Source: Laccaria trichodermophora (Eukaryota > Basidiomycota > Agaricomycetes > Agaricales > Hydnangiaceae). Taken from it: a stretch of 64,000 nt of DNA. This document shows positions 1 to 10,664 of this stretch, piece after piece (the stretch's first letter is position 1; every line of letters begins with the position of its first letter). Position numbers and translations under genes: made by a program. The notes below the pieces were generated by a model that saw nothing but the letters and a program-made list of their open reading frames with translations, ran no database searches and was not told the origin of the DNA. The DNA lies in NCBI GenBank assembly GCA_018417955.1, contig JACTVC010000002.1, positions 2,604,001 to 2,668,000 of the forward strand, read 5' to 3'.

Positions 1-408
1 CGATGAAGGGTGCAGGTCTCAACGTTAGAGATTGAGTAGAAGAAACAAAAAATATATTCATGTTGTACAAGGTTGGCACAAACGCACGAGAGGGGAGGTA
101 CAGGTGTATGATATCCCGGGTTATCGTAAACCGATATGGTATCGCCTATGTCTGCAAGGGAAAGGCGTAGATGATGGCAAAAAATTAAGAGAGCGGAATA
201 GACAATGGGTCAGTCGACGAAAAAAAGGGAAGGGCCGTGACTGTTCAAGGAACCAGATAAATACAAAAAGAAAAGAGAAGATTGTTGAGGAGGTCAAAGT
301 ACAACAGGGAGGTTGTACAAAAAAGAAAGGTGTACAGCATACATAGGGAATGTGAGGCGGTGAATTTTGATGCGAGAACAGAGGGAAAAGGCAAGTTTCC
401 AATTTCAT
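1..408. other. Left edge, no supported gene
   Basis: This stretch lies downstream of the Pal1 stop codon. It is rich in short purine runs (gaaaagag, aaaaaaggga) on the + strand. The open frames across it show no recognisable domain and no splice pattern. It probably holds the Pal1 3' untranslated region and spacer, or the tail of a gene outside the window. Confidence 0.5.
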
Positions 409-1888
409 TTACTTTGCTCCGCGAACCACTCTGCCCACCTTCTTCATGAGACTGGTCTTCCTCCCTAGGGGTCCACCCTGATTACCATCGAAATATGCAC
501 CGGGGGGACTCTCCTCTCCTGGAGGAGTCGTTCCGCGATTCATTGGCGTAGCCGGTAACTCTTTGTTCGTTTGATTCTGGTTCTGGGCATCAATAAAAAT
601 GAAAGGCTCGGGCTTCTCTGGTATAGAAGCAGGATTGTTCCGTGTTCCGCCTCCGAATCGACCAAGGAAAGAGTTTTGCGAACGATGGGTGGGACGAGTA
701 CCCGAATCAGATTGGTAATTGACGGCTTGAGTGGATGGAGAGGGTGGTTGCTGATAATCTGCAGACACAGGTACGTTGGGTGCATCCCGCATTTTGCGGA
801 TGCGATGCATCAGCGATTTCGAGCGATTAGGAAATCCGGGAGAACCAAGGGGCGGAGAGCCCGGTGGTACGTCGGCAGTGGTGGATTGATCGGGAACGAA
901 GATGGGCTGGGGAGGAGGAACAAGTGAGCGCCGTGCCGCAACACGTGAACGTGCATCTTTGTCCTCCTTTGGGCGCCTTGTTGCGGGGCTGCTGTGAGAC
1001 GTAGAGAGTGAGCCATGGGAATCTTTGCCGTTGTAGATGGAGCTGGCTGGGGTATCCCCATCCAGTCTCGTGGAGCCTCCTCCGGCGAAAAACTCTTCGA
1101 ATGGCTCGGGCTCATGAATACCCCAGGCTTCTGCGATGGCGTCGACTTTCTTCTTTGGCGGGTCGGGGTAGTCATTTGAAAATGCTTGGTATGCGAGGGC
1201 AGAAGGATAGGCGCTGTCACCAATCGGAGCATGGTCGGGTTTTCCACCGGTCCAGGCATGCATAGGTGCCTTATTTCGATGTTTGTTACGAGATGGAGCA
1301 CATGCATCGAATGGACCATCATGATGGAACACTAAGCAATTCAAAAGATTAAGATGATGGAGTTTGACCAAAAGAGAAGACATACTGGGACCCACACCCG
1401 TGATATCTAGCCTGTCGATAACGTCGGCGTACTGTGAGCCTTTCTTGCTGCGAGATTTGCCGTTCGAGCGAGGTTTCTCTACTATACCTCCTGAATCCTG
1501 AGATTGTGACCTCCTGTCTGTTGGGCGAGAAGTGGTATTTTGGGCAGGCGAGCTTAGTAAAGCGACGATGAATGGCGGCGAAAAAAGAAATGAACGAAGG
1601 GACTCACATAGCCGTTTGGCTCCGTCCCATTCTCGTACGAGGACTGCTATCTGTTTGAGTACGGTAGGTAACTGTGTCGCGAACAGCTTCGGTGATGTCG
1701 TGATTATCGCGATGCGGTGGGGCAGACTTGGGAACAGCAGCTGGCATTCTAGCTGAGGGTTTCGATTTTGGAGGAGGAGGAGGAGGAGGACGCTGCTTCT
1801 GCTTGGCGGGGTCGACGAAAGGGTCGGATGAAGATCTGAGGCGCGAGGGAGGCAATGACCTTGAAAGCTGAAGCTGGATTGCGGCCAT
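409..1888 (-). CDS. pal1: Pal1-family cell morphology protein
   Basis: Pal1 proteins sit at the cortex of growing tips and endocytic sites and support polarised growth (known from S. pombe Pal1). I read three exons: 1888-1608, 1513-1386 and 1331-409, about 443 aa. Both introns have GT..AG ends and keep the frame. The join at 1386/1331 makes a Met and yields DVIDRLDITGVGPM-FHHDGPFDACAPSRN, followed by KAPMHAW. This FHHDGPFDAC block is the hallmark of the family. The N-terminus has a polyproline run (near residue 35). The rest of the C-terminal half is Ser/Pro-rich, low in complexity, and ends in a basic KKVGRVVRGAK tail that could bind membrane. The start at 1888 opens exon 1 just upstream of the first intron. 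The gene is divergent from the desaturase across about 240 bp. The family call is firm; the exact N-terminus is less so. Confidence 0.88.
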
Positions 1889-2129
1889 GTCGATGGTTGG
1901 TTAATAACCAACGTTTTCTCACGCCAAGTGTTCCTACAAATCAATTAAGTATTATAAGTAGCCTGCTCACAGTGTTGGACGATGAGAACGACAAACGATG
2001 ATGATAACGATGAACGACGACGACGAGAATGACGAGCAACGACGAGCAATGACAAGTAAAATGAGAGGAGAGAATAATGAGACGCGAATATAAAATTATT
2101 TCGACTGACTCCTTTTCCTTTTTACCTCC

Positions 2130-3967
2130 ATGGGTGCAACAACTCTGTGGACGAGGGATGCCGTCGCAAGTCGCATTCTCGCAGGCGAGACACTCATTAT
2201 CTACCGCGATCATCTCCTTCGAATTCCTCAATCTTGGCTCAATGCACACCCAGGAGGTTCTCTCGCCCTTCTCCACTTTGTTGGCAGAGATGCTACTGAC
2301 GAAATTGAGGCTTACCATCTCGATCATACCCTCACTCTCATACCCCGCTATTCTATTGGACGCGTCCAGCTCACAGAGCATGGTTGGGTTCCTCTCGTTC
2401 CTCCAGTCATGACTGGTTGGGTTCGAAGGTTAGGTCCAGGTGGCAAGCAGGAATGGTTCCAAGAAGCAGCAGACGCACGCTCTTTGGGTCACTCGGAAGT
2501 GTCCCCTTCATCTCAAATCCTTCTCGTCCGGAAGTCCGACGCGTCTTCACATAGTTCTGCTCCCTCCCTGTCATCTCTCCAGCCCCCTCCATCGACTCTT
2601 TCTCCCGAGGTTCAAGCTCGTCATTCCAAGGCCTACAGAGCCCTTCACAAGCGCATTGTAGATGCTGGACTCTATAAAACTCCTTACCTGACTGGGTATG
2701 GCCCGGAAGTTCTACGGTACACGCTTTTGGTTTCCGTATCCGCATATGCCTATCACCACAATTGGCTTATGACGAGTGCAGTCTTCCTTGGCCTCTTCTG
2801 GCACCAGCTGGTTTTTACTGCCCATGATCTCGGACATATGGGTGTCACTCACAATTGGGCTGTTGATCGCTTGTTGGCCACCTTGATCGCCGACTTCATT
2901 GGTGGACTTAGTATCGGTTGGTGGGTCCAGGTACGTTCTCCCGAGATCTAGTTCTCATCGGATCCATCTGACATGTAGCGTTAGAATCACAACGTTCATC
3001 ATTGTGAGTTCAATTTATCCAGTGGTTTCACAAAAACTTAGCATTTCTTTTCTAGTGGTTACAAACCATCCCTCACAGTAAATGCCATCTTTTTTCCCCT
3101 GGACTTAAACCCACGGCTGACCTGTATGAAGTGACCCCGATATCGAGCATATTCCATTCTTTGCTATCTCACCGCACTTCCTTTCCTCCCTTTGGTCTTC
3201 TTACTACAAACGAACTATGCACTTTGATAGGTTCGCCAAGTTCTTCATCACAGTGCAGCACAAGCTGTTCTATGTTGTCATGGCCTTTGCGAGATTCAAC
3301 TTATACGCAAATTCGTACACTTTTCTTTACCAGAAAGCGTGGGATACCAAACGAGCAAGAGGTGGATATTGGGCTTGGAGGCTTGAGATTATCGGCCTTA
3401 TCTTCTTCTGGAGCTGGTTTGGACTTGTACTTTATGGTTGTGGGACCTGGCAAAGAGCACTTGCTTATCTACTTGTAAGCCATGTGGTGACAAGCCCCCT
3501 TCATGTGCAGGTACGTGATTTCCTGCTCATCCTTTGTTCATTGCCGATGCGAACCCCCCCAGATCGTCCTTTCACACTTCAGCATGCCGACAGGTGATCT
3601 AGGTCCGTTTGAGTCGTTCCCACATCGTCAGATGAGGACGACGACGGATGTCATCTGCCCGGAATCGATGGGATTCATTCATGGAGGTCTTCATCTTCAA
3701 GTGACACATCACCTGTTTCCGCGGCTACCGCGCCACAATCTTAAACGTGCCAGCGCACTTGTCAAGAAATTTGCCAAGGAAGAAGGCTTAACTTATGCCG
3801 AATTCGGATTCGTAAATGGCAACAAGGAAGTCATTGGCGTGTTGAGGGGCGTGGCAGAGCAGGTCAAGTTAATTGGCCAGGTTGCCCGGGTCGAGGCGCA
3901 AGAGGCAATGGACAAAAAATTGGCCGTTGCTGACGAAGTTTATACAGGCCAACAGAAGAGTATATAG
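2130..3967 (+). CDS. Delta-8 sphingolipid desaturase, cytochrome b5 fusion
   Basis: This endoplasmic reticulum enzyme would place the delta-8 double bond in the long-chain base of fungal glucosylceramides. The N-terminus is a cytochrome b5 domain with the heme motif HPGG (about residue 44) and GRDAT. The membrane desaturase domain carries three histidine boxes: HDLGHMGVTHN, HNVHH..TNHPSHD and the b5-fused type QVTHHLFPRLPRHN. I read five exons: 2130-2930, 2985-3003, 3056-3077, 3132-3510 and 3563-3967, about 541 aa. Exons of only 19 and 22 nt rebuild the second histidine box exactly, which supports the model. Other b5-fused front-end desaturases share this layout, but the order and motifs fit fungal delta-8 enzymes best. 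It converges tail to tail with eL13. Confidence 0.9.
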
Positions 3968-4192
3968 AATGTTGGCCTCGCACCGTTTTAGCATTTGGAC
4001 TTTAATTTACCCTTACACTTACGTACATACCCATGGAATTTAGATAAAAAGTTGCAACAGGGATCGCAGGATGCAAATAAAAGGGTCATATTCACCGCAT
4101 AGGACATGGAATGCAAACAATAATGATTCATACGACGTGCTAATATTTTGCGACTCAAGATGCAAAATGAGGAGTGGGTGGTGGAAAGAGGT

Positions 4193-4979
4193 TTACTTTT
4201 TCTTTGCAGCTTCCTCCTCCTCCTTCTGTAATCGTGCGGGATGGTGAGCAGATCGTTTACTGCTGAACGCAATGTAACACAAACCTTGGCAGCCCGAGCT
4301 TTGCGAGCACCTTCATGTCTCTGGTTTGCACGAGCAACACGGAGAGTCCTGAATGCCTTGAACTCGTGTTCCTCGTCGGTAATTTTTCGTGGGGCTTCAG
4401 CAGGATACACTTCAGGGAGTGCAATGGCAGCGCGAGTTGTCTCGGCCTTGAGGTCTTCAGCCTGCCGTCCTCACTATGCTCAACTAAAGCTTAAAAACTG
4501 AAAAGAATACATACCGACGAATCACCCTTCTTCGGCTTGCCAGCCTTGCGGGGGAACACGATGAGACGAGTCTTGTAGGCAGTCAATCGCTCTACGTTGA
4601 CCTTCTTTCCCTCCTCACTCAAATTGCGTCTCCTGTGGTCCACAACGATGCCGACACCACGGGCCTCCTTCCTGCCAATACCAGCTTCCTTCAGCTCGGC
4701 CAAAGTAAATCCACGGCCCTCGCGAACTTTACGGTTGTATCGGACAGTTTGAGCGCGAACTGCGGGACGGAGGAGTGTCAGAGGTCGGATGCCAAGAGTT
4801 GCGGCTTTAGTTTTGCGAGCAGTGCGTCTACGGAGCTTGCGACCTGGCTGATCGAACCAGGTGCGTACGCGACGTTGCCAGTCCTTGCGGAAATGGTTGG
4901 CGTGGAGGACTGAACAAAAGATGGGCGACTGTTAGATATTTCAATTGATTGACTCACCGTTGTTGTGCCGGAAACCCAT
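4193..4979 (-). CDS. rpl13: 60S ribosomal protein eL13 (L13)
   Basis: A structural protein of the large cytosolic ribosomal subunit. Exon 1 is only 22 nt (4979-4958) and encodes MGFRHNN; intron 4957-4910 follows. Downstream come [19 protein letters not shown], a basic [13 protein letters not shown] block, [19 protein letters not shown] and [18 protein letters not shown], all near-identical to fungal eL13. Two further short introns follow DSS and ARKARAAK, and the last exon is [10 protein letters not shown] with stop 4195-4193. A short 5'UTR intron (about 5033-4993, GTATGT..AATCAG) may precede the ATG. A telomere-like repeat lies upstream at 5134-5150 and may act in the promoter. Confidence 0.95.
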
Positions 4980-5133
4980 GGCTTATTCTTTGGCTGATTA
5001 GAGAGTGACATATCTGTGGAACGAGCGAACATACCTTGTGTCTTGAGGTCGTCGTCGAGGCCGATAATTCTTTGAAGCCTAATAGGACTTGGGTGGCTTG
5101 CTTCAACTACATAGTACCAGCCGGTTAATTCCG

Positions 5134-5150
5134 TAACCCTAACCCTAACA
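5134..5150. promoter_or_regulatory. Telobox-like repeat upstream of eL13
   Basis: The + strand reads TAACCCTAACCCTAACA, that is two to three units of CCCTAA (TTAGGG on the strand of eL13). It lies about 155 bp upstream of the eL13 ATG, inside the divergent promoter shared with the MetE-like gene. Telobox or Tbf1-type sites of this sequence are known in ribosomal protein and snoRNA promoters of several fungi. Binding here is inferred. Confidence 0.5.
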
Positions 5151-5702
5151 ATACGAACTCTATCTATTTTGTTTGCTTCTACCACAAACGTTCCCCGCCG
5201 CCTTGCAAGGGTTGCATCTTACCATCTCAGGCGTTGCCTCGCAAGACACTACGCCGGCGCTTCCTGCTTACGATTCATTCTTCTTCTACATACAACCAGT
5301 CGTCTGCCAGCGATCAAGCGGGGGGTTCAACCTCTACCGTTCAAACCCCATTTGGTTGTGCCTTTTCCTCCAAAGCGACTGCATCTCAGAAGTTCACGTC
5401 TTCTCCCCGCCACCTCGATGTAGTCATCTTTTGAAAATAATAACATCATTTTTAACCCCGCGACATCTCGATCATGTGGGGTCCCCGGCGTCAAACGGAA
5501 CATTTGTGTGTCCATGGAGGTTGATCTAGAAAACCATTTCCCTGCAAGTGTCAAGAATGGGGTTCTCTTGAACATTTATTCGCCGTTGCCTCGTTCCCGA
5601 TATTCTGGGAATAGCATTACGTCCCCAGAATTGTTTTCCGATATAAGATGCTCATCTTGAATGGCACCATGGCAGACCCGTCATCCCCTCTATCAGAAAG
5701 CC

Positions 5703-7560
5703 ATGTCCTCCTCGCCTGTTCATTTGAGACCTCCCTTCCGTGCTGAACACATTGGTTCTCTCTTACGCCCCGCAGCCCTCTTTCAAAAGCGCGAGCTACT
5801 GGAAGAGAAGCAGTGCACTCTGCAGGACCTCAAGGCCGTCGAAGATGATGCCATAAAGCATGTAGTTAAGCTTCAACAAGAGCTAGGTATCAAAACTATT
5901 ACCGATGGTGAGCTCAGAAGGTGGATATTTATGAAATTTTAATTCCGGCTTCGCATCACCGAAAATGATTTCCTTGCAGGGGTGTATTTTTCGAAGGAGT
6001 TTTTGATACCCTAGAGGGGATGACTTCCATTCCCAACCGTACGCAATGTCATCTTTTCGCCTCATCGATCCTTGCTTATCTTCTATCAGGACCCATATCC
6101 ACGTTCAAGGTGACGAAACCTCTACTTGCAAACTCGCCATCTTGATGGATTCCCACCATAGCCTTATATACCTCACATTGCATTTATGTATGCAGCGGGA
6201 CTCCAAGAGTCTGAAAGCGTGTTTTGTACCGTGCGTCATTGCCTACCGTTCTATGTAGAATTTTCTCTCACTCACGCCTCTTCAGGGAAAAATCAAACGA
6301 ACAAAGGGTTTCTATATCGATGATTTTAAGTATCTCAAGACCCTGGTCTCACCGGAGGTACTTATTATTAATTTAGCACCCGCTCTTGATGCACTAGCAG
6401 GCAAGCCCATTGATTTCTCCTTCCGCAGGATGTAAAGTTTATCAAGATCACCATGTGCTCACCTTCGTGGTTTCATCAGCGCCATGGGTCGGACCTGACA
6501 TATGACCTTTCGGTCTATAACAATGATGGTGGGACCCATATATTCTACCTTAGCTCGCTTCAATTTCTTTAAACTTAAATATAACTCCAGACGAATATTT
6601 CGACGACCTCGGGCTCGCCTATCGTGAAGAAATTAAAGAGTTGTACGACATTGGCTGCCGTAAGCCTTATAGGACTAGAAAATTTATAATTTCTCATCCG
6701 TGTCTCGCAAAGGTCATATCCAAATCGATGATCCTACCTTTTGCTATTTCTGCAACGAAAACATGATCGCCGGAATGGAGAAGGCTGGCGTCGATCATGA
6801 AGCCCTTTTGGATACATATATACGTGCTATCAACGTCTGCACTCAAGGACGCCCGGATGATTTAACTATCGGAGTTCACATGTGTCGCGGTAATTTCAAG
6901 GTTGGCATACCCCTGACTACATTTCTATTTGCTTATCATGCGATGCTTAGGGCGGTGTGCATTTCTCAGAAGGTGGTTACGACCGCATTGCCGTCAAGCT
7001 CTTCAACACCCTCGATGTAGATACCTTTTACGTGAGTGATTATCCCTGGAAAGGATGACTCTGACATCCTGCTAGCTCGAATATGATACAGAACGGGCCG
7101 GAAACTTTACACCTTTGAAGCAGCTACCCCTCAACAAGGTCGCAGTTTTGGGTTTGGTGACGACTAAAAACCCGAAGGTAAGAGCACAACCTGCTTCCTC
7201 GCCCCAATCCTCACCCCGAGTTAGCTTGAGTCCGTGGCCGACCTGAAAGCGCGAGTCAATGAGGCAGTTCAAGCTTTGTGCGAAGGTAGCCCCAAACGCT
7301 CCAAAGCAGTTGCGCTGGATCAGTGCGAATATATTTTTTCTTCTAAAAGCGCTAACGGCTGACTGGACCACCTAAAGATTATGCATCAGCACTCAGTGCG
7401 GCTTCGCATCTGTGTGGCAGGGCAATCCCGTCACGGAAGAGGTTGGTCAACGTTTCACATCATTTCTAAAGCAATCTGGTTTTGACCTTAAACGTAGGAT
7501 GAGAAAAAAAAGCTCGCCCTCTTGGTTGAGATGGCCAAACAGATCTGGACCGATGTTTGA
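5703..7560 (+). CDS. Cobalamin-independent methionine synthase-like protein (MetE C-terminal/UROD fold)
   Basis: Resembles the single-domain MetE-C/YxjG-type proteins, zinc-dependent methyltransferases related to methionine synthase. The actual substrate is not known from sequence. Starting at 5703 it reads MSSSPVHLRPPFRAEHIGSL, then TDGELRR, WFHQRHGSDLTYDLSVYNND, and IDDPTFCYF. Likely zinc ligands are visible: H-M-C in IGVHMCRGNF, E in YLEYD, and C in STQCGFAS. The end is VEMAKQIWTDV with stop TGA at 7558-7560. Many introns of about 50 bp interrupt it; one of them (about 7323-7376) is needed to give LDQ-LCISTQCGFAS. An in-frame ATG at 5661 would add 14 residues. All expected motifs are present, so the gene looks intact. 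Confidence 0.85.
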
Positions 7561-8483
7561 GGTGGACTATTATTTTCACCGCTATCATTTTTTGGATATA
7601 ACACAAGCTACGCTCGCACACTATAAATCCGATGCCCCGAATGCTCTTATCTATGCATACGACACATGTCTGAAAATCTGACAGTGAATCTTTCACATCA
7701 AGTCTAGCTGTTTACGGACGCTGCTCCACTTTGAAATCCCCGTCTCACTAGAAGGGCATAGACTCAGGAAACTTCCATGTTTTTCTTCACCCTCAAATGC
7801 CCGTTTTAACAACTATAGATATACTTTTTGAATACTTTCTTTCACAATGAACTCCAATTTAGCGGACCCCTTAATGAACTCTAAGGAAGCTAATCGAAAA
7901 GTCTGCGCATACGTTTCCGGGATTTGAATGCAATCCCTCGTAAGTACCTCCTGGTTTCCGAGGAACAAAAAAATAGAAAAGTTGGGCGCTTTTCTTTCTT
8001 CCAACTCCCTGAAGTTGCTTTGACAGGCCAAGTTGTAAGAAGATTTTCAGTCTAGTATCTCTTGCCCCTATAATCTAACAACCAACAACGTTATGGAGTT
8101 TCTTTCAGATAGAAAACGATTGATCTTCGTTCCGGCATTCTTCGAAGTAGCGACTCTTGAATACTTTAGGATCCTTGTTTCCAGAGAGGCGAGAGGGAGG
8201 ATGAGCGACGTCGAGCAAAGCCAGGCATCAGATCAAAAGGTCATGGAGAAAATGCAACAATCGTTGAACAATCGTCGATCCTACGCCGCTCCAGAAATCA
8301 TACGAACAAGTATCGCGACAAGTTGGACGAGAACTCAGTACGGAGTACTGATTCCGATGTGAAATAATTTGTTGAGTGGGAATTTGAAATTGACTTCGTC
8401 GTCGCCGAGTCCCTTTGCCCCTCGTCGTCGTCGTAGCCCTTTCCTCTCTTTTTGTCCTCTCCTTGTCTGTCTTTATTCTCACA
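7561..8483. other. Intergenic, no supported gene
   Basis: About 900 bp between the MetE-like gene and the first membrane-protein gene. Short ORFs occur on both strands (for example 7813-8031 on the minus strand and 8093-8362 on the plus strand), but none shows a domain, a splice pattern or a credible start. It probably holds the 3' untranslated region of the upstream gene and the promoter of the downstream one; a pyrimidine-rich stretch lies just before the ATG at 8484. Confidence 0.5.
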
Positions 8484-10282
8484 ATGTTCACTCCTTTCAC
8501 TCTGGTCGTGTTCCTGATCTCTCTCTCCGTCTTCGCTAGCGCGTTTAGCTTTACTGCTGGGACACCCTCGGAATGCGACAACCTCAGCATATCGTGGTCC
8601 GGTATGATATATTATTATTCATCCTACATTGTACAGATGAACACCAACAATTATTCTGATATCATCGCAGGTGGAACCGGCCCATTCCAGTTGTCAATTA
8701 TTCCCGTAGGAGCTTTCACACAAGCCACACAATATTTGCCCACTTATGATCCAGGTTTTTGGCACACCTCGCAATATATCAATCCCTACTACCTCGTTCA
8801 GCGGCGGACAGGGATCCTATGCCCTTCCCCTTGCGTTACCCGCCGGTCAAAAATTCGTCCTCACTATGTCCGATGCAACAGGATTTGGAGCAGGTGGAAC
8901 GACAGATGTTATGTCTGTAGGAGCGTCCCAAGGAGGGAGTTGCAATACAACTGATCCGGGTAAGCGTGTATTGCTGGTTTTCAAAAGTAAATCTAACACC
9001 GAGTCGTCAGGTATCGCGTTTGCTTTCCAACTCAATGTAGCGTTGCAGCAATGCCGGTAAACTTCTTGTCTTGTTTACTGTAATTCAAGTTGCTCACGCA
9101 GATCGATCAGCCCTTTTGTCTTCAGCAGTTATCGCACTGCGGCTCAACCAGTCTCCATCATGGTGAGTCCGTGCCTCAGTCATCAGTTTTAAATCTTACT
9201 ATCTTTAGGCCGTGATTCCATCGGGGACTTCCATTGTGCTGAACCCGCCAGTTGGATCAAATTCATTCAGCTGGACTGCGAATGTAATGCAGGGAACGTC
9301 AATGATATTCATGATGACGGATGCTTTGGGGAATCAAGGAGGCAGCTCCGACATCAAGATCGTCGGGGCTACAGATGACAGCACTTGCCTGAACAGTTTA
9401 TCGCCGTCTTCTACCTCAAGAGCTCCAACATCAACGGCCACAGGAGTCCATTCAACGGCAGGCCACACGACCTCATCCTCCTCACCTTCTGCCACCCCCA
9501 CGCAGGGCGTTCCAATAAGTGCGATCGCAGGCACCGTTATCGGCGCCCTTCTCTTCCTGGCTGTTGTCGTCACCTTGGGCCTCTTCTTTTTGAGGAAACG
9601 GTCAGGTAGTTTCGATACAGGAGGTGGCGATTTCCGGAAGCCTTCGCGTCGACTGCAATCTGATGTGGACCTCAGTCACGATCCCGGTCGGGATAGTCAT
9701 CCTCTCGACGCAACCCCGTACGGATTTTCTCCACAAACCAACGCCCCCTTTCGTCCCTATCAGTCTGATGCAACGCCTACTACACATCCATATTCCTCAC
9801 ATACCAGTGCGTCATCCACCGCCCATGATTTGTATTCGCCCAGCAGTACTATCCCTCACGATGCCGACCCCTTTGCCGATTCTCATCTTCCACCGTCATC
9901 ACAGTATCGAACACCGTCGCAATCCCATCCTCCCTTTTCGCAGTTTTACTCGCCATCAGACCCTCTTGTGGCTGATCCATTCAATTCCTCTGGCCTCCCC
10001 GTTCTGTCCAGCGCAGAATTTTCGCTCCAGAGATCCGAGCAAGCGCCGTCAACTGATTCTATGTCTACCGCACAACGGAAAGCCTCCGTGGCCGGTGTGA
10101 ACGCATACAAGCCACAGCGCTTCATCGTTCACACTGATGCTGATGATATTCTTCCACCTCCTAATGACGAGGGTGTGGTGGAACTTCCTCCACAATATTC
10201 CGAACGCCCTGGGAACCCCACTCATTTAACTTCGCATTACAACCCTTCACCAGATTCTGCAACTGAGTCACGCAAATCATAG
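8484..10282 (+). CDS. Type I membrane protein with Ser/Thr stalk and PPQY tail (paralogue 1)
   Basis: No named family recognised. It opens with a hydrophobic signal peptide (MFTPFTLVVFLISLSVFASA). The ectodomain has two similar blocks: F.AGTPSECDNLSISWSG with GGTGPFQLSIIP, and SDATGFGAGGTTDVMSVG with CNTTDPG. After these come a Ser/Thr-rich stalk, one membrane segment (IAGTVIGALLFLAVVVTLGL) followed by RKR, and a long polar cytoplasmic tail. Introns follow ISWSG, SIIP, CNTTDPG and LQQC; their removal gives a continuous frame matching the next gene. The tail ends with an HTDADDILPPP..ELPPQYS segment shared with the neighbour. Overall shape recalls Mid2/Wsc-like wall sensors, but this is only a resemblance. 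It forms a tandem duplicate with 10665-12751. Confidence 0.72.
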
Positions 10283-10664
10283 CAGACATCCAATTGTACT
10301 ACCAGGTTTGGGGAACCGCTCTTTCATTGCGAAATTCTCAGGTTCACTTATTATATATCTATCATGTTTGTACACGAAGCTGTGCGTGTTGGTCTGTGTC
10401 GTTGCACTTCGAAGCTTGGTATTCGGTACAGCTCTCACTTTTGAAACCAGAACTTCCACATTTTTTTGGGTTCAAAGCTCCCCTTCACTGACAACATGAA
10501 TTATTATCCTCGGAGACCATAGTGATGTAGAAATCACCTACATTGATATATTAGAAGTGGACAGGCACGCCGTCGCCTGGGCAGTGCATTGACAGGGACC
10601 ATTTGAATCAAGCGCTTATCGTTCCTGAGTTGCTTGTTTTCTTCGTTCCCTGGGGTGACCTAGC

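Noticed and set aside
32..346. 104-codon ORF at the left edge
   Set aside because: Composition is a simple purine-rich run, with no domain and no splice context.
5173..5529. Overlapping small ORFs between eL13 and the MetE-like gene
   Set aside because: Several frames are open by chance in a pyrimidine-rich promoter; none has a motif or links to the MetE-like exons.
8093..8362. 89-codon + strand ORF before the first membrane protein
   Set aside because: No recognisable motif, and the opposite strand is open as well. It is more likely promoter or untranslated sequence.
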